Translations under genes and position numbers: made by a program
Shown: positions 8,366 to 16,574 of the stretch, in pieces
Layout: every line of letters starts with the position of its first letter
How positions within the stretch are numbered: the first letter of the stretch is position 1
Notes under the pieces: model-generated
Database searches by the model: none
The model's input: only the letters and a program-made list of their open reading frames with translations
What the model was told of the DNA's origin: nothing
Assembly (NCBI RefSeq): GCF_901827205.1
Contig: NZ_LR594675.1
Location: 4,464,001 to 4,528,000 of the forward strand
Direction of reading: 5' to 3'
DNA from: Variovorax sp. PBS-H4
GTDB taxonomy: Bacteria > Pseudomonadota > Gammaproteobacteria > Burkholderiales > Burkholderiaceae_C
DNA length: 64,000 nt

Positions 8366-8965
8366 ATGGAAAACGCCTCAGCCATCGAACGACCGAACAA
8401 AAAAGGGGGGGAACTCCGCATAGGACCGAAGCTCAAGGCCGCCCGGCGCGCGCGCCGCTTGAGCATGAAAGATCTCGCGGAGCGGGTCGGCTGTTCGGAG
8501 AGCCTGATCTCCAAGATCGAGAACGACCACGTGTATCCGTCGCTGCCGACACTGCACAAGCTCGCGGCGGAGCTGGGCAGTTCGATCGGCAAGCTCATTG
8601 CGGAGGGCGGCGATGGCGACTTCATATCGCGTGCGGGCCAGCGTCCGATCATCAGCGTGGACGCGATCGGGCGCAACGGCAGCGTGGGCATCAAGCTCGA
8701 AGGGGTGGCGCTCAACGGCGAACTGCTCTACGCCTCGATCCACGTGATCGATGCGGGCGGCAGCAGCGGCGGCTTCATCGAGCATGTCGGCGAAGAGCTC
8801 GCCTACGTGCTCGAGGGCGAAGTCGAAATCGCCATCGGCGACAAGATCCATCGCCTGGGGCCGCACGATTCGATCTTCTTTCCCTCCGAGATGCCTCACG
8901 GCTACCGCAATCCCGGCGAGCGTGTGGCGCGCATCCTCTGGGTCAACACGCCGCCGACGTTCTAG
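8366..8965 (+). CDS. XRE-family regulator with C-terminal cupin sensor
   Basis: This 199-residue protein has an N-terminal HTH (MKDLAERVGCSESLISKIE, about residues 33-52). A C-terminal cupin domain holds GEELAYVLEGEVEIAIGDK and a second motif ending SEMPHGYRN. This class usually senses a small catabolite in the cupin barrel and represses an adjacent operon. It is divergent from the M20-NicX-like-Rieske-hydrolase-Bug operon and the 72-bp gap holds two matching dyads, so it very likely controls that operon and itself. The effector is unknown. Confidence 0.88.
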   Translation: MENASAIERPNKKGGELRIGPKLKAARRARRLSMKDLAERVGCSESLISKIENDHVYPSLPTLHKLAAELGSSIGKLIAEGGDGDFISRAGQRPIISVDAIGRNGSVGIKLEGVALNGELLYASIHVIDAGGSSGGFIEHVGEELAYVLEGEVEIAIGDKIHRLGPHDSIFFPSEMPHGYRNPGERVARILWVNTPPTF

Positions 8966-9092
8966 GGCCCGACACGATGGCGCACGCCCTGCGGTTCGGC
9001 GCCGGCGTGCATCGGGGAACCTCCCTTGACAGGCACGTGGCTTGCTTCAACATTGCCGCCGCCTTTGCCCCACGCTCTCCGCTTCATCCGCG

Positions 9093-10049
9093 ATGCACAA
9101 GAGATACACCACCACCGACGGCGCCCAGCGCAACCAAGAGGCCGACTACTGGCGCGAGGTCATTTCCGAGGCGCTGTTCAACCTCCAGGTCGCCTTCAAC
9201 GACGACGGGGCCGTTCGCGGCCAGCTCGACCAATGGGACCTGGCTCCGGCTTCCCTGTCCCTTCTGGTTTCCGGCGGCCTCGATTGCAAGCGCCTGCGCC
9301 AGCACTGCGACAAGGAAGAGCGCCAGCTGCTGCTCACCGTGCCGGTGCAGGGCGACGTCGAGTTCTCGCAGCTCGGTCGCACGACTCGCTGCGCGCCCGG
9401 CCAATTCGTGCTGGAGCTGAGCGAGGAGCCCTACGAGTTCGGCTGCGGTCAGGACAGCACCATGTGGGTGCTGAAGGTGCCGGTGTCCGCCGTCAAGGCC
9501 CGTATCGGCGAGCCGCGCCGCTTCTGTGCGCGCCAGTACGACGGCAGCCAGGGCGTCGGCCGCCTGTTCCACGACTACCTGCAGCTGGTGACGCAGCACT
9601 GCGAGCTGGGGCACAGCCACCAGTTGCTCTCGATGATGGGCACGCATCTGATCGACCTGCTGTCGCTCAGCCTGCAGCAGCATCCCGACGCGCTGCAGTC
9701 GGAGCAGTCGGCGGTGCGGGACGCCCACCTGGTCCGCATCGAGGCCTACGTGCGCCGGCACCTCTCCGACCCCGAGCTGTCCCCCGGCACCATCGCCGAG
9801 GGCTGCGGCATTTCACCGCGCTACCTGCACCTGCTGTTCAAGGACACCGGCGAGCCGGTCTCGCAGTGGATCCGCGGCCTGCGCCTGCAGTTCGCCCATG
9901 AAGCGCTGAACCGCGCCGACCGCAGCACCTCGGTCGCCCAGATCGCCTACGCGGCCGGCTTCGGCGACCACGCGAAGTTCACCCACGCCTTCAGCCGCAA
10001 GTTCGGCCACGCGCCGAGCGAGCTGCTGCGCGCCGCGCGCGCGAAGTAG
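9093..10049 (+). CDS. AraC-family transcriptional activator
   Basis: This 318-residue regulator has an N-terminal cupin-like ligand domain (LLLTVPVQGDVEFSQ, then APGQFVLELSEEPYEF). The C-terminal pair of HTH motifs is clear: GTIAEGCGISPRYLHLLF and VAQIAYAAGFGDHAKFTHAF. ATG 9093 begins MHKRYTTTD; the longer frame has no support. It lies 181 bp before the second Rieske gene on the same strand, so it is the likely activator of the 10231-18232 operon. The ligand is probably a pathway substrate or intermediate, by inference. Confidence 0.88.
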   Translation: MHKRYTTTDGAQRNQEADYWREVISEALFNLQVAFNDDGAVRGQLDQWDLAPASLSLLVSGGLDCKRLRQHCDKEERQLLLTVPVQGDVEFSQLGRTTRCAPGQFVLELSEEPYEFGCGQDSTMWVLKVPVSAVKARIGEPRRFCARQYDGSQGVGRLFHDYLQLVTQHCELGHSHQLLSMMGTHLIDLLSLSLQQHPDALQSEQSAVRDAHLVRIEAYVRRHLSDPELSPGTIAEGCGISPRYLHLLFKDTGEPVSQWIRGLRLQFAHEALNRADRSTSVAQIAYAAGFGDHAKFTHAFSRKFGHAPSELLRAARAK

Positions 10050-10230
10050 GCCCCCTCCCCTCTCTCTCCCTCTTGCAGATCCGCGCCCCGTGCCGGGCGG
10101 CCGGCGCGCACCCGCGTGCGCCCAGGATTTTCCCGGTGTGCACTCCACGGCAAACGCCTGTACGCGCAACGACAAGAGCATTCGCGCCGCACGGCCTAGA
10201 TTTGCGCCATACCAAAGAACGCCGGAATCC

Positions 10231-11484
10231 ATGATGAAACTCAGTGACCTGCAGAACACGCGCTGGACGCTCGACCATCCCGAGCTCGGCACCGGGCCGG
10301 TGACCATCGAGTCCTATCGCTCGCCCGAGTACTTCGGGAAGATGCGCGACAAGGTCTGGAAGAAGACCTGGATCGCCACCACCAAGCGGATCGACGAGAT
10401 CCCCAACCCCGGCGACTACTTCGTGGAGGAGGTCGCCATCGCGAACGCCTCGGTCGTCATCGTGCGCGGGCTGGATGGCAGGATCCGTGGCTTCCACAAC
10501 GTGTGCATGCACCGCGGCACCCAGCTGGTGTTCCAGAGCTACGGCAACGTTCGCGGGCGCTTCACCTGCATCTATCACGGCTGGTCCTACGGTCTCGACG
10601 GCAAGAACGTGCTGGTGACCGAGAAGGAGATGTTCTTCTGCCCGGAGCACATGGAAACCGACCTGGTCCCGGTGGCCGTCGACACCTGGAAGGGGTTCAT
10701 CTTCCTCAACCTGGACCCCGAGCCGAAGCAGACCCTGAGCGAGCACCTGGGCGAGGAACTGCCGGCTCTCTACAACGCTTATCCGTTCGAGCAGACCAGC
10801 GTGCAGGTGTCCTACCGCGCCGACCTCGAATGCAGTTGGCCGGTGCTGCGCGATTCGCAGCTCGATGGCTACCACTTGAAGTACCTGCACCGGCGCTCGG
10901 CGCCCGGCTTCATGGAAAGCGAAGACGCGCCCACGCGCCACGCCTGGGACTTCAAGCTGCTCGGCAAGCATGGCTCCGGCAGTTTCTACGGCAACCGCGC
11001 CAGGATCGGTTCCGACCTTTCGAAGGTGGCGCCGGTGGCCGCCCTGGCCAGCCGCGTCGGCCAGACCCTCGCCAGCAACACCGCGGCGCGGGTGCCGCTG
11101 GAGGCCTGGGCCAAGGGCGTGAATCCGGCCCGCAGCGAGGACTGGTTCTTCGACTACCTCTACATCTTCCCGAACATGCACATCGTGTTCCTCGGGCACA
11201 GCGCCTACATCGTCCACAAGATGATGCCGGGCAAGACCCACAACACTTCGAGCTGGAACGCGCGCTACTTTGCCCCGCCCGTGAACACCAACGACCTGGT
11301 CTCGCGCTGGGCCGCCGAGTACATGAAGTACAGCCTGCGCGACCTCTGGCGCGAGGACGGCAACACCACCCTGGGCGCGCAGCGGTCCATCGATTCCGGC
11401 GTCTTCAGGCGCATGTACCTGCAGGACCAGGAGGTCCTGATCCGGCATGCCGAGAAGGTGCTCAACGACGAAGTCCTCTTCTGA
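10231..11484 (+). CDS. Rieske non-haem iron oxygenase alpha subunit of the pyridine-type operon
   Basis: This 417-residue oxygenase has Rieske ligands C92-x-H94 and C113-x2-H116 (CMHRGTQ, CIYHGWSYG). The catalytic iron site reads DSQLDGYHLKYLH, with Asp212, His215 and His220. ATG 10231 and ATG 10234 are adjacent; the first was taken. It opens an operon that also encodes a NuoF-like flavoprotein and a NuoE-like ferredoxin, and ends with 2,5-dihydroxypyridine degradation genes. It is therefore the best candidate for the enzyme producing a dihydroxypyridine, a step done by a flavin monooxygenase (NicC) in the known nicotinate pathway. Confidence 0.9.
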   Translation: MMKLSDLQNTRWTLDHPELGTGPVTIESYRSPEYFGKMRDKVWKKTWIATTKRIDEIPNPGDYFVEEVAIANASVVIVRGLDGRIRGFHNVCMHRGTQLVFQSYGNVRGRFTCIYHGWSYGLDGKNVLVTEKEMFFCPEHMETDLVPVAVDTWKGFIFLNLDPEPKQTLSEHLGEELPALYNAYPFEQTSVQVSYRADLECSWPVLRDSQLDGYHLKYLHRRSAPGFMESEDAPTRHAWDFKLLGKHGSGSFYGNRARIGSDLSKVAPVAALASRVGQTLASNTAARVPLEAWAKGVNPARSEDWFFDYLYIFPNMHIVFLGHSAYIVHKMMPGKTHNTSSWNARYFAPPVNTNDLVSRWAAEYMKYSLRDLWREDGNTTLGAQRSIDSGVFRRMYLQDQEVLIRHAEKVLNDEVLF

Positions 11485-11518
11485 CTCGCCCCCATCCCAA
11501 CGAATCCAAGGAATCCTC

Positions 11519-11911
11519 ATGACCACCAAGAAGCTGCCGCCGGCATTTGCCGAGCTCGAGGAGTACCTCGCCTGGGCGCTGCCCACCGAGACGCAGCGTC
11601 TGCAGAAACGCGAGACCTCCACGCTGCCGGAAATCCGCGCCTTCTATGACGCCGTGCTGCCGCACGCGGACGCGATCATGGAGCACTTCCGCTGCGTCGA
11701 CCGCGCAGCCGCCGCCGGCACGGCGGTGCCGGCCGAGACCCGCCATCTGTTCACGCTGATGCTGGCTTTCTCGGATGCGTCGTTGTCGGTCGAACTGCAC
11801 CGCAGCCCCACCGTCCCCGACGGCATGCACTGGGACCTGTGGAAGCCCGAGCACGAGACGAGCGGCTGGCAGCAGAAACCCAGCATCCGACTCTTTCCCG
11901 CCGCGGCTTAA
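11519..11911 (+). CDS. Small protein of unknown function in the Rieske operon
   Basis: This 130-residue acidic, mostly helical protein has no signal peptide or membrane segment. Its pattern (PPAFAELEEYLAWALPTETQ, then EIRAFYDAVLPHADAIMEHF) resembles uncharacterised proteins I associate with Rieske oxygenase loci, but I cannot name a family. It lies 34 bp after the oxygenase gene. A subunit or chaperone role for the oxygenase is possible. Confidence 0.75.
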   Translation: MTTKKLPPAFAELEEYLAWALPTETQRLQKRETSTLPEIRAFYDAVLPHADAIMEHFRCVDRAAAAGTAVPAETRHLFTLMLAFSDASLSVELHRSPTVPDGMHWDLWKPEHETSGWQQKPSIRLFPAAA

Positions 11912-11953
11912 CGCCGCGGCACCACCCCATCGAGAACAAGAGAGGAGAAACCC

Positions 11954-12397
11954 ATGACCCCCAAGGAAGTCGTCCGCGCCTTTGTCGATGCCCACAATGC
12001 GCATGACCTGGACCGGCTGATGGCTTGTCTCACCGACGACAGCGTGATGATCGATGTCGCCGCACCGATTCCCCTGAACAGCAAAGCAGACGTGCGCAAG
12101 CTGTTCACGATGATCTTCTCGGCCCTGCCGGACATCCACTTCGAGATCACCGGGATGATCTCGGAAGGCGACAAGGCCTTCGCCGCGCTGCGGACCACCG
12201 GCACCGGCCACGGTGACTGGGCCGGCCACGACATCACGGGCAAGCGCTGCGACGTGTTCGAGAGCATGTTCGTCGACGTGCAGGACGATCGGATCAAGAC
12301 CTGCATGTTCTACAGCGACACGGCCACGCTGTCGCGGCAGTTGGGCGACTACGCGCCGGCGTTGGACATGAAGCCAGGGACCGCCAACATCATGTAA
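11954..12397 (+). CDS. SnoaL-like / NTF2-fold protein
   Basis: This 147-residue protein has the SnoaL-type pattern: KEVVRAFVDAHNAHDLDRLM, a central GHGDWAGHDITGKRCDV, and a YSDTATLSRQLG end. The fold is shared by polyketide cyclases, dehydratases and the beta subunits of ring-hydroxylating dioxygenases. It may be an auxiliary enzyme acting on an unstable hydroxylated product, or a distant beta-subunit analogue for the Rieske oxygenase two genes upstream. agaggag precedes the ATG. The function is inferred only from fold and context. Confidence 0.8.
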   Translation: MTPKEVVRAFVDAHNAHDLDRLMACLTDDSVMIDVAAPIPLNSKADVRKLFTMIFSALPDIHFEITGMISEGDKAFAALRTTGTGHGDWAGHDITGKRCDVFESMFVDVQDDRIKTCMFYSDTATLSRQLGDYAPALDMKPGTANIM

Positions 12398-12443
12398 GCC
12401 GCCGTCGCGGCCCCCGCGCGCCGCGGCCCCGGCACGAAGCCAG

Positions 12444-13697
12444 ATGCTCAATATCTTTGCCCGCGCGGTCTTGTCCGCCGCCGCCACCACCGGCGCCCGC
12501 GACGCGGCGCTGCCTGCCTATGCGCGCACCCGGACGCTGCAACCGGGTCAGCTGCTCGGCCAGTTGCGCGCCGCCGGCCTCGCCGGCAAGGGCGGCGGTG
12601 GCTTCCCGGCCGACCGCAAGATGGCCCTCTTCCAGGCCCGGCCCGGCGCGGTCAAATACCTGGTGGTCAACGGCAGCGAGCACGAGCCCGGCTCGCTCAA
12701 GGACCGGTGGCTGCTGGAGCGGCATGCCGACACCGTGCTGGAAGGCGCGCTGTGCCTGGCCGCCGCGCTCGGAGCGACGCACCTGTGCTTCGCCGTCAAC
12801 GCGCACAACGCGGCAGCGCACGCTGCACTCGAAGCGGCGCTGGCGCAGGTCCGCGCCCAGCCGCTGCCGTTGCCGCAACTGCGGATCGCGGCGGTGCCTG
12901 ACGTCTACATCGTGGGCGAGGAGACGGCGCTGCTGGAAGTGCTGCAGGGACGCGAGCCTCTTCCGCGCCGGCGGCCTCCGTTCCCGATCGAGCAGGGCCT
13001 GCATGGCGCGCCGACCCTGGTGCACAACGTGGAGACGGTGGCCCATGTGCCCTACATCGTGCTGTGCGGTGCCGAGGCGCACCGCGGGCTCGGGCCCGCC
13101 GGCAAGGGAGCGACCCTCTGCACCTTCGGCGAGGAGTTCGTCCACGCGGGCGTGCGGTTGGTGCCGATCGGCATCACCGTGCGCGAGCTCGTGGAGCGCT
13201 GGGGCGGCGGGCTGCGCTGCGGCCGCGCCATCAAGGCGGTGCAACCCGGCGGACCGTCCTCGGGTTTCCTGGCGGCGCAGCAGCTCGACTGCGTGTTCGA
13301 CGCCGCGTCGCTGGCGGCCGCCGGCTCCGCGCTCGGTTGCGCCGCGGTGCGGGCCTTCGCGGAGGGTGAGGACATGGTTGCCGCCATCGGTCGCATCGCC
13401 GATTTCTTCGAAGCCTCTTGCTGCGGCCAATGCCCGCAGTGCCGGATGGAGACGCGCATGCTGGCCGCCGTGGTGCGCCAGGTGGCGGCCGGCAAGGGCA
13501 ACCGCAAGCTGCTGGAACAGGTCCCGCTGATCGTCAAGGCCAACGTCGACAAGGGCATCTGCGGGCTGATCCGCATGCCGGTCGCGCCGGTCCGGAGCCT
13601 CCTGCAGCACTTCGATGCCGATGTTGCCCGCCATCTCGAAGCGGCCGCGCCCGCGGCGCCCGGTCCGGCCGGCACACCGACCCTCACCGCCCACTGA
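12444..13697 (+). CDS. NuoF-like NADH:ferredoxin oxidoreductase flavoprotein
   Basis: The 417-residue product resembles the 51-kDa NuoF subunit of complex I: glycine-rich nucleotide-binding GLAGKGGGGFPA, the FMN-site segment NGSEHEPGSLKDR, YIVGEETALL, and PPFPIEQGLHGAPTLVHNVE. A C-terminal [4Fe-4S] motif reads SCCGQCPQCRMET with a later KGICGL cysteine. There is no other complex I gene nearby except a NuoE-like ferredoxin two genes downstream. The pair probably forms an NADH-dependent reductase feeding electrons to the Rieske oxygenase. That role is not a standard Rieske reductase type and is inference from context. Confidence 0.82.
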   Translation: MLNIFARAVLSAAATTGARDAALPAYARTRTLQPGQLLGQLRAAGLAGKGGGGFPADRKMALFQARPGAVKYLVVNGSEHEPGSLKDRWLLERHADTVLEGALCLAAALGATHLCFAVNAHNAAAHAALEAALAQVRAQPLPLPQLRIAAVPDVYIVGEETALLEVLQGREPLPRRRPPFPIEQGLHGAPTLVHNVETVAHVPYIVLCGAEAHRGLGPAGKGATLCTFGEEFVHAGVRLVPIGITVRELVERWGGGLRCGRAIKAVQPGGPSSGFLAAQQLDCVFDAASLAAAGSALGCAAVRAFAEGEDMVAAIGRIADFFEASCCGQCPQCRMETRMLAAVVRQVAAGKGNRKLLEQVPLIVKANVDKGICGLIRMPVAPVRSLLQHFDADVARHLEAAAPAAPGPAGTPTLTAH

Positions 13698-13713
13698 TGA
13701 AAAAGAGAGCACC

Positions 13714-15366
13714 ATGAGTTCCACCCGCGAATTGGGCCGACTGAAGCTCGGCGACGTCCTGGACACACGCGACGCCGTGCACCGGGTCGAAAACGAAGGC
13801 GCCGCCACCGAGGACTACTCGCTGCGGCGCGTGCCCGCCACCTGGCGCTGGTCCGCCTGGAGTGCCCTCTGGAGCTACTCCGGCTTGAGTACCTGCATGG
13901 CCTTCCCGCTGACGGCGGGCCTGCTGTCGCTGTACTACGGCGCGCCGGCGACCCTCGTGGCCTTCCTGCTGACCGCGATCTACACCGGCTTCGGCGTCTA
14001 CTACTTCACCAAGAAGTCGGCCGAGGAGGGCACGCTGGAAGTGCTCATGAGCCGCCAGTCCTTCGGCTTCATCGGCGCCTCCTACCAGCTGATCGCCTAT
14101 GGCCTGCTGGGCGCCCTGTACTTCGCGCTGGAGGGCCACGTGATGGCCAGTGCGCTGACCGAGCTGACCGGCTGGTCGCACTGGGCGACCGCCGCCATCG
14201 TCTGCGTGGTCTTCCTGCCGCTGTCCATCTATGGCATGCGCTTCCTGGCGGTGTTCCAGGGCGCCACGATCTGGCTCTATGTGCTGGGCATGCTGGCCGT
14301 GCTGTACGTGGCCGCGGCGGGTTCCAATCCCGAAGTGAACGGCGGCCTGGCCGGCGGCGCTTGGTGGCGGGTCAACCCGAGCAACGCGCCCCTGAACTGG
14401 GTCACCGTGCTGAGCGCGTTCGGCGCCACCTCCGGCGTGCTGGGTGCGATCCTGATCCTGCTGTGCACCGAGCAGGCCCGCATGGCGCGCCGGCGCGAAA
14501 GCCGCAAGGCCGCCATGCTGTTCGCCGGCGTGGGCACCACCTTCGGCCAGTTGGTTGCGCCGCTCCTGGGCATCTACCTCCTGGCCGCCACGGGCGGAAA
14601 GATCCCCGACCCGGGAGTCTCGATCACCAAGCTGCTGGGCGGCTTCGGCCTGGCGCTGGTGGTGCTCACGCAGTTGCGCATCAACGTGATCAACGTCTAC
14701 TTCGGCACCAATGCGCTGCAGAACTTCACCGCCACCGCCACCAAGGTGGGCTGGGGCCGTACCGCGTACCTCCTGCCCTTCCTCGTGATCTGCTACGGCA
14801 TCATCGTCTCGCCGTGGCTGTCGAAATTCGGCACCATCATGACCATGGTCAGCGTGTTCCTGGTGAACTGGGCCAACGTGATGCTGGGCGAGTTCTGGCT
14901 GGTGCGCCGCCGCTACGGCCTGCCGGCCTGGAGCGAGATCCGCCGCGGCTACCTGCCGAGCTACAACCGCATCGGCCTGCTGTCCATGTGGGTCCCGACG
15001 GCCGTCGGCGTGGCCATGGGCAGCGGCAGCTTCGGCGCGGAGACCGCGGCCCTGGCCGTGCCGGTCACCGGCCTGGCCGCCTTCTTCATGCCGCTGCTGA
15101 TCGCCTTCTTCATGGGCGAGGCGGGCGTGGTGAAGCAGTACTTTCCACGCGCCCCGGTTCCCACCAGCAACCTGCCGGAGATGGCGCTGTGCCCGATCGA
15201 GGGCGTGACGCACCATCGCAGCGACTTCGTGCAATGCCCGTTCCACGGCAACCAGTTCATCTCGTCCACGGCCTGCGCTGCGGAGCGCAACTGCAAGCAG
15301 GTTTGCCAGCGTGCCGAAGCCACCGTGGCCCTGGCCGGCAGCGCCACCCATCCGGTCACCCCCTGA
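13714..15366 (+). CDS. NCS1-family nucleobase/heterocycle permease with cysteine-rich C-terminal tail
   Basis: This 550-residue membrane protein of the nucleobase:cation symporter-1 type has about 12 hydrophobic segments. The soluble N-terminus ends in SLRRVPATWRWSAWSALW, a family hallmark. NCS1 members import purines, pyrimidines, hydantoins or vitamins, so an N-heterocycle substrate fits this operon. The odd part is the last 60 or so residues, a hydrophilic tail holding CPIEG, CPFHGNQF and several more cysteines. CPFHG resembles half of a Rieske cluster site, and the tail may bind metal or iron-sulfur. The tail is in frame and follows the last membrane segment. Confidence 0.85.
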   Translation: MSSTRELGRLKLGDVLDTRDAVHRVENEGAATEDYSLRRVPATWRWSAWSALWSYSGLSTCMAFPLTAGLLSLYYGAPATLVAFLLTAIYTGFGVYYFTKKSAEEGTLEVLMSRQSFGFIGASYQLIAYGLLGALYFALEGHVMASALTELTGWSHWATAAIVCVVFLPLSIYGMRFLAVFQGATIWLYVLGMLAVLYVAAAGSNPEVNGGLAGGAWWRVNPSNAPLNWVTVLSAFGATSGVLGAILILLCTEQARMARRRESRKAAMLFAGVGTTFGQLVAPLLGIYLLAATGGKIPDPGVSITKLLGGFGLALVVLTQLRINVINVYFGTNALQNFTATATKVGWGRTAYLLPFLVICYGIIVSPWLSKFGTIMTMVSVFLVNWANVMLGEFWLVRRRYGLPAWSEIRRGYLPSYNRIGLLSMWVPTAVGVAMGSGSFGAETAALAVPVTGLAAFFMPLLIAFFMGEAGVVKQYFPRAPVPTSNLPEMALCPIEGVTHHRSDFVQCPFHGNQFISSTACAAERNCKQVCQRAEATVALAGSATHPVTP

Positions 15367-15398
15367 GCCTTCTTCCTCGACCCAACTTTCCGTTCCCG

Positions 15399-15737
15399 AT
15401 GTCCGCTGCCCAGCCTTCCGAGATCTACATCTGCAACAACACCGACTGCCGCAGCCGCGGCGCCGACCGGGTGCTGGCCGCCCTGCGCGAGGCGTGTGGC
15501 GCGGCGGTGCAGGTCCACACCTACATGTGCTTTTCCGCCTGCAACAGCGGGCCCAACGTGGTGATCCCGCAGCGGCGCTGCTGGCTCTCTTCGGTCACCC
15601 CGGAGGACGCGGCCATCGTGTGCGCGGTCGTGGCCGGGGCGGAGCCGCCGGCGAGGCTGCGCGAAAAGAACGACGCCGACCTCGAGGCGCTGATCCTCGG
15701 CATCATCGACGCCGGCCTGCTGGCGCCGGAGCAATGA
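15399..15737 (+). CDS. NuoE-like thioredoxin-fold [2Fe-2S] ferredoxin
   Basis: This 112-residue protein begins IYICNNTDCRSRGA and has a second cysteine pair in MCFSACNSGPNVV. That is the four-cysteine pattern of thioredoxin-fold [2Fe-2S] ferredoxins related to the C-terminal half of NuoE. With the NuoF-like protein two genes upstream it would make a minimal NADH-to-ferredoxin electron chain for the Rieske oxygenase. Its stop overlaps the next start (ATGA at 15734). Confidence 0.82.
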   Translation: MSAAQPSEIYICNNTDCRSRGADRVLAALREACGAAVQVHTYMCFSACNSGPNVVIPQRRCWLSSVTPEDAAIVCAVVAGAEPPARLREKNDADLEALILGIIDAGLLAPEQ

Positions 15738-16564
15738 CCGTAGGCGTGGCATCGACACTGCGCGGCGGCCATGTGCACGCCAACGGCATCCGCCAGCACT
15801 ACCTGCACTACGGGCCTGGCGACAGCGCCGCGGGTCGGCCGCCATTGGTGCTGATCCCGGGCATCACCAGTCCCGCGATCACCTGGGGCTTCGTGGGCGA
15901 GCGCTTCGGCCGGGCCGCCGATACCTACATCCTGGATGTGCGCGGGCGAGGCCTGTCCGCGGCCGGGCCGGGCTTGGACTACTCGGTACAGGCGCAGGCT
16001 GCCGACCTGCTGGCCTTCGTCGAGGCGCTGGCGCTGGAGGAGGTCGACTTCGTCGGTCATTCGATGGGCGCGCGGATCGCCGGCCATGCCGCCGCCTGCC
16101 GCCCGCGCGCCCTGCGACGGCTGGTGCTGGCCGACCCGCCGGTCTGCGGCCCGGGCCGACGGCCCTATCCGGCCCACCTGGACTGGTACCTGAAGTCCAT
16201 TGCGCTCGCCGCGCGCGGCTGCGACGCCGAGGCGATGCGCGAGTACTGCCCCACCTGGAGCGACGAGCAGCGCGCCCTGCGTGCGGAATGGCTGCACACC
16301 TGCGATCCGCGTGCGGTCGCCGTCTCCTTCCAGGATTTCCACGAAGTCGATTTCCATGCCGAGCTGCCGGCGATCGCCGTGCCGACCCTGCTGCTCACGG
16401 CCGAGCGCGGCGACGTGGTGCCGGATGCCGACGTGGCGGAGATCCGGCAACTGAATCCCCTCGTCGCGCACCGCCGGGTCCCGGGTGCGGGCCACATGAT
16501 TCCCTGGGACAACCCCGAAGGCTTCGACGCGGCGGTCAGCAAGTTCCTGGGCTTTTCCTTTTGA
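15734..16564 (+). CDS. nicD: N-formylmaleamate deformylase
   Basis: This 276-residue alpha/beta-hydrolase closely follows Pseudomonas NicD from end to end: NGIRQHYL, LIPGITSPAITWGFV, TYILDVRGRGLS, the nucleophile elbow GHSMGAR (Ser110), ADPPVCGPGRRPYP, SDEQRALRAEWLHTC and the catalytic His in GAGHMIPWD. NicD hydrolyses N-formylmaleamate to maleamate and formate. It lies directly before nicX and nicF, in pathway order. These long identical blocks make the assignment firm. Confidence 0.92.
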   Translation: MTVGVASTLRGGHVHANGIRQHYLHYGPGDSAAGRPPLVLIPGITSPAITWGFVGERFGRAADTYILDVRGRGLSAAGPGLDYSVQAQAADLLAFVEALALEEVDFVGHSMGARIAGHAAACRPRALRRLVLADPPVCGPGRRPYPAHLDWYLKSIALAARGCDAEAMREYCPTWSDEQRALRAEWLHTCDPRAVAVSFQDFHEVDFHAELPAIAVPTLLLTAERGDVVPDADVAEIRQLNPLVAHRRVPGAGHMIPWDNPEGFDAAVSKFLGFSF

Positions 16565-16574
16565 GAGACAAACG

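Noticed and set aside
9026..9901. Plus-strand 291-codon frame overlapping the AraC gene
   Set aside because: It is a Pro/Arg-rich shadow of the AraC regulator in another frame.
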